Shown in pieces: positions 1 to 5,935 of a stretch of 15,327 nucleotides of DNA (the first letter of the stretch is position 1; each line of letters begins with the position of its first letter). A program made the translations under genes and the position numbers. The notes below the pieces were generated by a model that was given only the letters and a program-made list of their open reading frames with translations, was not told the origin of the DNA and did no database searches. Location of the stretch: contig JACNFL010000160.1 of assembly GCA_014384685.1 (NCBI GenBank), forward strand, positions 1 to 15,327. Reading direction: 5' to 3'. This DNA is from Methanobacteriota archaeon (GTDB lineage Archaea > Thermoplasmatota > Poseidoniia > Poseidoniales > Thalassarchaeaceae).

Positions 1-152
1 GGGTGGGTGGCGGGTTGGGGTGCGGTGGCGGGAGGGGGGGGGGGTGGGGGGGCGGGTGGCGGGGGGGGTGTGGGAGGGGGGGGGGTGGGGGGTGCGGGCG
101 GGGGGGGGGGTGCGGGTGAGGGTGGGGGGGGGGGGGGGGGTGCTGGGGGGGG
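1..152. repeat. Low-complexity G-tract region (C-tract on the coding strand)
   Basis: Nearly all bases on the given strand are G, with occasional T, C or A, and several uninterrupted runs of ten or more G. The minus-strand frame through it is free of stops and reads Pro, Ala and Thr. Runs of this kind can form G-quadruplexes and are prone to indels in replication, sequencing and assembly, so the exact length and frame here should be treated with caution. Confidence 0.85.
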
Positions 153-1847
153 TGGTGGTGCAGGTGGTGCAGGTGGTGCAGGTGGTGCAGGTGGTGCAGG
201 TGGTGCAGGTGGTGCTGGTACCTCCATTGGTGTGGGAGGGGGGGCTGGTGCCGGTGGCGCCGGTGGTGGGGGTGAATCCTCTGCCGGCACCTCCATTGGT
301 GTAGGAGGTGGTGCTGGAGCAGGAGGGATAACCACCTCGGGTTCTTCCACTATTTCCTTTGATTCTGATTCAACAACCTGTTCTTCTAGTGATTCTTCTT
401 CGGGTACTACAACCGGAGTTGAGGGTGGTTCCGGTTGGTTTTCAGTCACTTCAGTCGGTTGTATATCATGAACGATTGGGGGTTGAGGAGCTGGTAAAAC
501 CACTGGCTGGGCTGTTGCCTTAGCAAGTTCAGCCGCTGCTTCTGCTGCTTCTTGAGCTACTTTGATTTCAACGGCTCTGTTTTCTTCTATTTCTGCCGCT
601 TTAGTTTCAACACCACTACCATCTAATTGCCCCCCACTAAGCATTTGTTGCATTGTGGAATCGATTTCATCCATACTGAAATTCATTAATTCACGATTTG
701 AACCATATCTGTATAGTAGTAAACGATGGCGTCCTGCATTGGTCTCAAAGAATAATAATTCTGGGTCAAATAACTGAGCTAATGATAGCAAGGCGCCTAT
801 CAAGAACAAAAATGAACCACCACCTGGTGAAAGTATCAATGAAATGGTACCAATCGCGGTTATCGTCCACCACGCATGTTTTCCGCTATCAAGCCAGTCA
901 TAGCGATAATGGGTAAAACCTGTAAAGGCTGTTTTCTTTGTCATGAAGCGGTCTTCAACAACCACTTCCTCGTTGATTTTTTGGGCGCATACCAAGCGTA
1001 GAAGTTTGCCATCATCAATAAGAGATAAAGTCGCGTTTCCTGTTGCTGATTCACGGAGAACATATTCATTGCCCTTAGATTTGGGTGTTAGTGTGCGTAC
1101 GCCTATACCTGGTAATCGGTTGCTAATACTGGGTGATTGTACACTTCCCCCATTGGTTGTTAGTGATTTAGCATTGTACAGTGCATATCCACCAGCCGCT
1201 GCTGATAATACAATACTAACAATAGCCATCCATGCACTGGACCCCAAACTTGGGTCTAATTCCGCAGGTGGTTCTGGCATCATCAACCACCAAGCAACGA
1301 CGCCAATAAGAGTAAATCCAGTCCCACCTAGAGGGTAGAATTGGGAGAATGGTAGTGTTGTACCGCGTGTTCTCATAAATGTTGCAACAAGTGAAGCGAG
1401 CAGGACAATTATTCCAATTGTGATGAATATCATTCCTGTTGTTCCGGCGCTTGCCATATCTCCTAACGTACCACATGTTTCTTCGATTTGAGACTCGTTG
1501 GATCCGGCAGATTCGCCCTGAGATGTGCAATTATCGTAAGCGTCAGACAAGTCTGATGTGCCGTATAAGTCCTTTTCTGTGAAGCACGTTTCCCCTCCAA
1601 GAACATCACTACAAACAGAACTAGAAAAATCAGCAAGTCCTATCTCTTGATCCATTTTTGTTGTGACTTCCCCAAAAAATGGATCTTCTTCGGTGATGGT
1701 TCGCTCATCGACACTCCACTTATCTGATAACACCCCAAACGACGCTAGGAGTATTGCGGCCAAGACAAGTCCTGTTGTAATCCAAACAGTATAGTCTTGA
1801 TTACTAGACGCGGGAGATGGTACGGGTGCAGCATCAAGGGGTTGCAT
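1..1847 (-). CDS. Multi-span membrane protein with Cys-containing loop and Pro/Ala-rich tail (3' end outside window)
   Basis: The reading frame stays open from the ATG at 1847 to the window edge (615 codons seen), so the C-terminus is missing. I do not recognise the family. Hydrophobic segments lie near residues 21-40, 137-158, 173-190, 205-224 and 325-360 (the last long enough for two spans). The 41-136 loop carries four cysteines (79, 88, 107, 125) that could form disulfides if it faces outward. A folded soluble part may span about 245-310, and a short basic stretch follows the last span (368-385). Residues 410-505 are acidic and probably helical, and from about 505 the chain is almost entirely Pro and Ala. 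The tail holds two copies of APAPPPTPMEVPA, then seven Ala-Pro-Pro units, then long Pro runs. GTG at 1862 is an alternative start. The gene follows dnaG on the same strand after 61 bp. The membrane location is well supported; the function is unknown. Confidence 0.75.
   Translation of the reverse strand, partial: MQPLDAAPVPSPASSNQDYTVWITTGLVLAAILLASFGVLSDKWSVDERTITEEDPFFGEVTTKMDQEIGLADFSSSVCSDVLGGETCFTEKDLYGTSDLSDAYDNCTSQGESAGSNESQIEETCGTLGDMASAGTTGMIFITIGIIVLLASLVATFMRTRGTTLPFSQFYPLGGTGFTLIGVVAWWLMMPEPPAELDPSLGSSAWMAIVSIVLSAAAGGYALYNAKSLTTNGGSVQSPSISNRLPGIGVRTLTPKSKGNEYVLRESATGNATLSLIDDGKLLRLVCAQKINEEVVVEDRFMTKKTAFTGFTHYRYDWLDSGKHAWWTITAIGTISLILSPGGGSFLFLIGALLSLAQLFDPELLFFETNAGRHRLLLYRYGSNRELMNFSMDEIDSTMQQMLSGGQLDGSGVETKAAEIEENRAVEIKVAQEAAEAAAELAKATAQPVVLPAPQPPIVHDIQPTEVTENQPEPPSTPVVVPEEESLEEQVVESESKEIVEEPEVVIPPAPAPPPTPMEVPAEDSPPPPAPPAPAPPPTPMEVPAPPAPPAPPAPPAPPAPPAPPPPPAPPPPPPPSPAPPPPPAPPTPPPPTPPPPPAPPPPPPPATAPQPATH
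154..216. repeat. 9-bp tandem repeat, seven units, encoding Ala-Pro-Pro on the minus strand
   Basis: The unit ggtggtgca occurs six times perfectly, followed by one copy ending in gct. Because the unit is three codons long, copy-number change would keep the reading frame. In the minus-strand membrane-protein frame each unit reads Ala-Pro-Pro. Confidence 0.9.
220..320. repeat. Direct repeat of about 32 bp, two diverged copies 69 bp apart
   Basis: Copies at about 220-251 and 289-320 share the core acctccattggtgt and the following G-rich stretch, with a few third-position changes. The offset of 69 bp is exactly 23 codons. On the minus strand both encode the peptide APAPPPTPMEV, showing an in-frame duplication inside the Pro-rich tail. 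Confidence 0.8.
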
Positions 1848-1865
1848 TGCTACGCCAAACACCGT

Positions 1866-1883
1866 CGCTCTTATGAAAGAGCG
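1866..1883. promoter_or_regulatory. Perfect 7-bp inverted repeat between dnaG and the membrane-protein gene
   Basis: The arms cgctctt and aagagcg are exact reverse complements around a 4-base loop (atga). It sits in the 61-bp gap after the dnaG stop and 19 bp before the next ATG. No T-run follows on the minus strand, so a classic terminator is not supported. An operator or an RNA processing or stability hairpin is possible. Confidence 0.4.
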
Positions 1884-1908
1884 TGATGTAACTAGAATAT
1901 GTTATCAC

Positions 1909-3066
1909 TCAGAAATCAGATGTTGCGTATACTGTCACATCATCTGGTGCCTTAACATCCATCTTTGGTACAATCACGATGTTAATTCCACTCTCTGCTA
2001 TCATTTCCATCAATTTTGCTGTTGCCTTTGTCTTAATGACTAGTGCTTGGGCGCCTTCGGTTTCGCCTGCTTGAGCAATAGTGTCTTTGACACTAGCTTC
2101 ATCAGAAACGGAGCCGTCTTCTAGAATGAACACTGCTTGATTTGCCTTCTTAGGCATATTACCAGCCCATTCTTTGACTTCATCAGGAATTTCTATTTTC
2201 TCTGATGCACCGTTGACCGCACCTTCTGATTTTTCAATTCTAGCAATGACTCTCTTTGCTTCCTCTGCTTGACCTAGGTGCTTACCAATTACTTTCTTTT
2301 CTAAGTGTTCAACTTCTCGGCTTTCCGGAGCGAATGAAATGTGAGTTAATTTATTACCAAGTACTCCTGATAATTCTAATGCAATCATTCGGCCACCACG
2401 GTCGCCATCCAAGAATGCTTTCACCATTGATTTATTCTCAACTAATTCAACCAATGCATCATCAATTCCGGCACCCATTACCGCTATTACGTTCTTTATT
2501 CCACAAGATGCCAAATTTAGGACATCGTTGCGGCCTTCAACAATAATCAGTGAGTCACTAGATTCAATGTTTGGCCCACATGTCATACCTGTATCTTTGT
2601 AGGTAGTAACTTCGCTAGTTGTTAACACACTGCGAACTTCATCAATCAAATTATCTGCTTCTGTGTCACGTTGTTTAACGATATCAAGAAGAATATCCTT
2701 TGCACGATCAACCATTGAAGTTCTCTTGGAAGAACGAATGTTAGATATTTCGAGCACCTTCAATTGTGAAGCTGCCGGTCCAATTCTTTCTATTGTTTCA
2801 AGAGCAGCGCCAATAATTGCACTCTCTACGTTCTCAAGAGATGATGGAATTTCGATAATTCCGCTGACTTTTCCCTTATTGCTATCTAAATCAACATCAA
2901 TATGCCCGATGCGCCCAGAACGCTGTAGTTTTCTCAAATCCAGTGCTTCTGGCATTAATCCCTCTGTTTGCCCAAAAATAGCACCTATGATGTCTTTTCT
3001 ACGAGCTTGGCCGTCAAGTTTGACGCTGACTCTAATCATGTATTTTGCATTGCCTGATTCTTTCAT
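1909..3066 (-). CDS. dnaG: Archaeal DnaG-type TOPRIM protein (primase-like, exosome-associated)
   Basis: The protein (385 aa from ATG 3066) has the archaeal DnaG opening with GAIFGQTEGL and the sequence LRKLQRSGRIGHIDVDL near its N-terminus. A TOPRIM domain covers roughly residues 170-250. Its conserved glutamate lies in IIVEGRNDV (about residue 177) and its DxD pair in FLDGDRGG (about 220 and 222). Size fits archaeal DnaG, which lacks the zinc-binding and helicase-interaction domains of bacterial primase. In archaea this protein has primase activity in vitro and is also a core partner of the RNA-degrading exosome, so an RNA-decay role is likely. I chose ATG 3066 because an AAGGA motif lies 9 bases upstream; a TTG at 3075 would add three residues. 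The C-terminal third is more divergent, as usual in the family. It is divergently arranged with the TerB-like gene at 3245. Confidence 0.93.
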   Translation of the reverse strand: MKESGNAKYMIRVSVKLDGQARRKDIIGAIFGQTEGLMPEALDLRKLQRSGRIGHIDVDLDSNKGKVSGIIEIPSSLENVESAIIGAALETIERIGPAASQLKVLEISNIRSSKRTSMVDRAKDILLDIVKQRDTEADNLIDEVRSVLTTSEVTTYKDTGMTCGPNIESSDSLIIVEGRNDVLNLASCGIKNVIAVMGAGIDDALVELVENKSMVKAFLDGDRGGRMIALELSGVLGNKLTHISFAPESREVEHLEKKVIGKHLGQAEEAKRVIARIEKSEGAVNGASEKIEIPDEVKEWAGNMPKKANQAVFILEDGSVSDEASVKDTIAQAGETEGAQALVIKTKATAKLMEMIAESGINIVIVPKMDVKAPDDVTVYATSDF

Positions 3067-3091
3067 TTTTCTCAATCCTTAGGTATACCCC

Positions 3092-3114
3092 GCCCCGCCA
3101 CTGGGGCCGTTTTT
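3092..3114 (+). promoter_or_regulatory. GC hairpin followed by five T in the dnaG 5' region
   Basis: Arms gcccc (3092-3096) and ggggc (3103-3107) flank a 6-base loop, and a run of five T starts at 3110 on the plus strand. It has the shape of an intrinsic terminator on the plus strand, but no plus-strand gene lies upstream. It lies about 26-50 bp upstream of the dnaG start, so it could limit antisense transcription into the 3245 gene region or act in the dnaG leader. Chance is also possible. Confidence 0.3.
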
Positions 3115-3244
3115 CTCGGATTCGAGCGTCTATGCGCCCGGTGATTGGGACAGGTGAACCTGTAAATTGGCCGAACTACCCCTCCTTCAAGAACCCACCG
3201 GACCTTTAGTCAAAGTGAAAAGGTGAAGCGGGCGTGGTCACATT

Positions 3245-3742
3245 ATGCCCACAGGCGAAGGCCCGGTGCGAACTCGTGAAGTTTACGCCACTGTAATTGA
3301 AGTCCTTCTACGCGATGGGGTTCTTACACGGGAAGAACAGCGGTTGGCTACTAGATTAGCAATTCTTCTTTTCAAGAAAGAAAATGATTTGAAAACTGTT
3401 CCAAGCGAGATTTACAATTCAGTTATTACTGGTGAAGTTGTTGATGGTGGTGAAATCATCAATAAAAACGAAAGAATACAAATCTATGAAGAAATGTTTG
3501 AAACTGCTTTTGTGAACGCTTCATTGAGCCATGATGAAATGGCAGTAATTGCGATTTTACGATCTAGTTTGCGGATTACAGACAAGGAACATGAACTCGC
3601 TATTGAAATATTGAAAGATTCACTAGAAGAAAGTGATGATCCTAAACTTCTTCAAAAAGTCAAAGATGAATTGGGAGGGGTGGTTGACCTCGTTGGCCGA
3701 ATGTTTGATTCTCTTCGCCCAAAGCGAGATGAGAAAAATTAG
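3245..3742 (+). CDS. TerB-like all-helical protein
   Basis: A 165-residue, highly charged, apparently all-helical soluble protein with no signal or membrane segment. Two segments resemble the TerB-type pattern of an acidic or glycine turn followed by an ExxxxxxL helix: VLLRDGVLTREEQRLATRLA at about 20-39 and NASLSHDEMAVIAILRSSLR at about 91-110. TerB-fold proteins are small helical bundles tied to tellurite-resistance-type and membrane-linked stress complexes in bacteria; no partner of that kind (TerC, TerD) is seen here. The ATG at 3245 is the first in the frame after the divergent dnaG promoter region. The gene is followed after 56 bp by a 67-aa gene and then mobA, probably as one transcript. 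The fold call is moderate; no function is assigned. Confidence 0.65.
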   Translation: MPTGEGPVRTREVYATVIEVLLRDGVLTREEQRLATRLAILLFKKENDLKTVPSEIYNSVITGEVVDGGEIINKNERIQIYEEMFETAFVNASLSHDEMAVIAILRSSLRITDKEHELAIEILKDSLEESDDPKLLQKVKDELGGVVDLVGRMFDSLRPKRDEKN

Positions 3743-3749
3743 CCGAAAA

Positions 3750-3765
3750 TTGGCTTAACAGCCAA
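3750..3765 (+). promoter_or_regulatory. 6-bp hairpin just after the TerB-like gene
   Basis: Arms ttggct and agccaa surround the loop taac, starting 7 bases after the stop codon at 3740-3742. No T-run follows, so termination is not clear. It may be an RNA processing or 3'-end stabilising hairpin between this gene and the one at 3799. Confidence 0.3.
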
Positions 3766-3798
3766 AATGAACATGAAGACTAGCCCCTACGGCGGTAC

Positions 3799-4002
3799 AT
3801 GCGATTTCTTGAGCCTGAGGACCCAATTGCATTAGCGGCTCTTGAATATCTGTTAGATAGGAACGCCACCGACATTACAAAACTGCTAGAATGGTTGCCT
3901 TCGGCTCAAACTAGACGAGACCGATTAGCAATTTTACAACGTGCCAACAGTTTGATGGAAGAATTAGAATATGCTGTCAACCGAATCGCTGAGGTTGAAT
4001 GA
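3799..4002 (+). CDS. Small helical protein of unknown function (67 aa)
   Basis: A 67-residue acidic protein, predicted mostly helical, with a possible coiled coil in its second half (leucines and charged residues from about residue 40 to the end). No cysteine cluster, membrane segment or known motif is visible. Its stop codon abuts the mobA ATG at 4003 with no gap, and it lies 56 bp after the TerB-like gene, which supports real translation and shared expression. Overall composition matches its neighbours. It resembles small helical adaptor-like proteins in general, but I do not recognise the family. Confidence 0.6.
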   Translation: MRFLEPEDPIALAALEYLLDRNATDITKLLEWLPSAQTRRDRLAILQRANSLMEELEYAVNRIAEVE

Positions 4003-4665
4003 ATGGCAATGCAATCGGTTGCTGATGGTGCTATCATACTCGCTGGTGGCCCCTCAAGCAGAATGGGTGAACCAAAGGCTTTGATTGAGATAGAAGGAGA
4101 AGCAATGCTTCTGCGGGTCGTGAAGGCAGTTCAAACCGCTGGCATCCCCGAGGCCATTCTCTCATTCAAGAATCAAGAACAGGCTACTGCAGTAATTAGC
4201 GCTCTCAAGCAAAGACCTCAGAAATGGCCGCCAAATATTGACGGAAATACATTAGCAATGAGAATTGCATTTGACGATGATTTGAATCAAAATCAGAACT
4301 CTGCGGTCAGAGGTATGAATGGGGCCGTCAAAGTTGCACATCAACTTGGATGGGGGTCGGTGCAAATTGTACCCTGTGATGTACCATTTATTGACTCACA
4401 ACTATTTCCTCTATTGTATAGTAATTTGTCAAAGAATTGTGATTGTGCAGTTATCCGATCTGAATATGGTATTGAGCCGCTGTTATTCTGCGCCAAGACT
4501 GATGCACTCAATGCCGCCCTCAACGACATTAACATGGCAGCACACCAAGTGGTTTCTAAGATGGGTGCGATTGAAGTCGGGCCGGGTGATTGGAAAGAGG
4601 TAGGGATTACAAACCAGTGTTTCACGAATGTTAACTCAAAAGAAGATATGGAATTTCTTAATTGA
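4003..4665 (+). CDS. mobA: MobA-like molybdenum cofactor guanylyltransferase
   Basis: A 220-residue protein of the MobA nucleotidyltransferase family, which links GMP from GTP to molybdopterin to make the guanine dinucleotide cofactor. The N-terminal nucleotide-binding signature reads LAGGPSSRMGEPKAL (residues 13-27), with the invariant glycines, arginine and lysine. The metal-binding Asp lies in PCDVPFI (124-130). Near the C-terminus NVNSKEDM (209-216) matches the typical N-x-N-x-x-E/D-D-hydrophobic MobA element. An ATG at 4009 could also serve as start. It directly follows the 67-aa gene. No other molybdenum-cofactor gene is in view, so a related nucleotidyltransferase with another substrate cannot be excluded. 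The 3' end overlaps the end of purN on the other strand by 8 bp. Confidence 0.72.
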   Translation: MAMQSVADGAIILAGGPSSRMGEPKALIEIEGEAMLLRVVKAVQTAGIPEAILSFKNQEQATAVISALKQRPQKWPPNIDGNTLAMRIAFDDDLNQNQNSAVRGMNGAVKVAHQLGWGSVQIVPCDVPFIDSQLFPLLYSNLSKNCDCAVIRSEYGIEPLLFCAKTDALNAALNDINMAAHQVVSKMGAIEVGPGDWKEVGITNQCFTNVNSKEDMEFLN

Positions 4666-5353
4666 TTCGAAAACGGTTACCATCTGAAACTACTCGGCCT
4701 TCAGCGAGTGCATCTATTACTGCTGGATAGAGATGGTGTTCTATCTCCACTCTCACTCGCTCTCCAAGAGAGTCCTCTCCTTCTCCTGATTGAATCGCGG
4801 TGGTTTCACTAGCGATTAGTGGGCCGTCATCAACACCTGCACTCACGAAGTGCACCGACGCTCCCGCTGTAGTAGCCCCTGCGGCCAATGTATCTCTAAC
4901 TCCGTGAGCACCCGGGAAGAGAGCGCCATCATCACCCCATGGACTAGGATGAATGTTGACTACTCTGCCTAATCGAGGTGCCAAAAAATCAGCAGTCAAA
5001 ATTCGCATGTATCCGCTACAAACTACCAATTCAACTTGGTATTCATCCAAAACTTCGGTAACGGCCTGTTCGTGGGCTAATCTACGAGCGCGGGCACCAT
5101 CAGAACCAACTTCAAAATTACTTCTAGGTTGTAATGGAACACAAATTCCAACAACTCCGTGTTTAGCTGCTCTATCTAAGCCTTTAACAGCAGGTTGATC
5201 TGAAATTACAACAACTGTTTCATGAGAACAATCATTTGATTCTTGATGTTGTAAAAGTGCTTCTAAACCCGAGCCCGAACCTGAAATCAAAACACCCAAC
5301 CTTAGTGGGTTATTTATCGAAGAAATGTTTGGAAGAATGTACGAACCTGACAT
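4658..5353 (-). CDS. purN: Phosphoribosylglycinamide formyltransferase
   Basis: PurN transfers a formyl group from 10-formyltetrahydrofolate to GAR, giving FGAR in purine synthesis. The 231-residue protein begins the fold with LGVLISGSGSGLEALLQ (19-35), the phosphate-binding loop. The catalytic set is present: Asn133 and His135 in VVNIHPS and Asp175 in GVDDGPLI, equivalent to the Asn, His and Asp of the bacterial enzyme. The loop after HPS (WGDDGALFPG) is longer and more acidic than the usual LLPKYPG type. The first 16 residues form an extension before the core. Length is slightly above the bacterial norm of about 210. The ATG at 5353 follows a TATA-like tgtaaacc about 26-34 bp upstream, suggesting a leaderless or nearly leaderless message. 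purH lies beyond the DUF454 gene on the same strand. Confidence 0.93.
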   Translation of the reverse strand: MSGSYILPNISSINNPLRLGVLISGSGSGLEALLQHQESNDCSHETVVVISDQPAVKGLDRAAKHGVVGICVPLQPRSNFEVGSDGARARRLAHEQAVTEVLDEYQVELVVCSGYMRILTADFLAPRLGRVVNIHPSPWGDDGALFPGAHGVRDTLAAGATTAGASVHFVSAGVDDGPLIASETTAIQSGEGEDSLGERVRVEIEHHLYPAVIDALAEGRVVSDGNRFRIN

Positions 5354-5370
5354 GTTCGGAGAGCCCCGTG

Positions 5371-5393
5371 TGGTCTAGGTTTACACCTAACCA
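5371..5393. promoter_or_regulatory. Interrupted palindrome in the purN/DUF454 divergent region
   Basis: The left arm tggt-c-taggt and right arm acctaacca pair over 9 bp with one bulged c and a 4-base centre (ttac). It lies 18 bp upstream of the purN ATG and covers its likely TATA element. This position fits a repressor operator, or a hairpin if transcribed. No second copy was seen upstream of purH. Confidence 0.45.
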
Positions 5394-5395
5394 GT

Positions 5396-5920
5396 GTGCA
5401 AAGCGAGTGGGCCACCACTATTGAGCGAATCGGCCACTTTTTAACAGCGGTTTATGGCGACCATATTGGGGGAACGGGGGTGACTGTGGTATTGACGAGT
5501 GTAGACGCTATTGTTGAGCAATATTCTCGTAAATCTACACCCTTGAAAAAACGCTTGTATGTAGGTATTGGATTCATTTTCATCATCTGTGCTATTATTG
5601 GTATTTGGATACCTGGTTGGCCTACTGTTTCTTGGGCTGTTCCAGCTGCTTATCTCTTCAGTCATTCAAACGAGAAATTATTTCGCTGGACATTGACAAA
5701 CCGCTGGTTTGGTTCAGCACTATTTGACTACTACTCTACAGGAAAAACTCTTCCAAAACACGTTAAAACTTGGATAATTGTGTTCATTACCATAATGTCT
5801 GCCGTTTCTATTTGGATAACTGACCTTGCTGGTGACCCTGGATATGGTCAAGCATTTATTGCCATTGTTTGGTTAATTGGTGTGTGGTTCATTTATTCTA
5901 AAGTCAAAACCCGTACATGA
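5396..5920 (+). CDS. DUF454 (YbaN-like) small membrane protein; start uncertain
   Basis: The core matches the DUF454/YbaN family: a hydrophobic segment (54-71), then GIWIPGWPTVSWAVPAAYLF (69-88), SNEKLFRWTLTNRWFGSALF (91-110), a Tyr-Tyr-Ser-Thr-Gly-Lys stretch and two further spans (124-142, 152-168). The family is found as a small inner-membrane protein in bacteria; its role is not established. No in-frame ATG precedes the core. GTG at 5396 gives 174 residues, but its first 28 residues look non-homologous and a TATA-like tttttaa lies inside them at about 5437-5443. GTG 5480 or 5486 (with GGGG-rich sequence just before) would give about 145 residues, closer to the usual family size. The gene converges with purH, leaving only 15 bp between the two stop codons. 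Confidence 0.75.
   Translation: MQSEWATTIERIGHFLTAVYGDHIGGTGVTVVLTSVDAIVEQYSRKSTPLKKRLYVGIGFIFIICAIIGIWIPGWPTVSWAVPAAYLFSHSNEKLFRWTLTNRWFGSALFDYYSTGKTLPKHVKTWIIVFITIMSAVSIWITDLAGDPGYGQAFIAIVWLIGVWFIYSKVKTRT
5434..5446 (+). promoter_or_regulatory. Possible TATA box for the DUF454 gene
   Basis: The sequence ctttttaaca lies about 35-45 bp upstream of the GTG codons at 5480 and 5486. A TATA element here would place transcription start near 5465, consistent with the shorter form of the protein. This is inference from position and composition only. Confidence 0.3.
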
Positions 5921-5935
5921 GGATTTATCCGAACA

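Noticed and set aside
7..471. Plus-strand Gly-rich open frame of 154 codons
   Set aside because: It is the mirror of the Pro/Ala-rich tail on the minus strand. The minus frame continues into a plausible membrane protein, whereas the Gly-rich frame arises from the G-tracts.
943..1338. Plus-strand frame of 131 codons
   Set aside because: It lies opposite the membrane-protein gene, has no recognisable domain, and the minus frame across it has spans and sensible composition.
2663..3082. Plus-strand frame of 139 codons over dnaG
   Set aside because: It is antisense to the strongly recognisable dnaG N-terminal region.
3108..3180. Possible tRNA because of a ggattcgag T-loop-like string
   Set aside because: No matching stems for T, anticodon or acceptor arms could be drawn on either strand.
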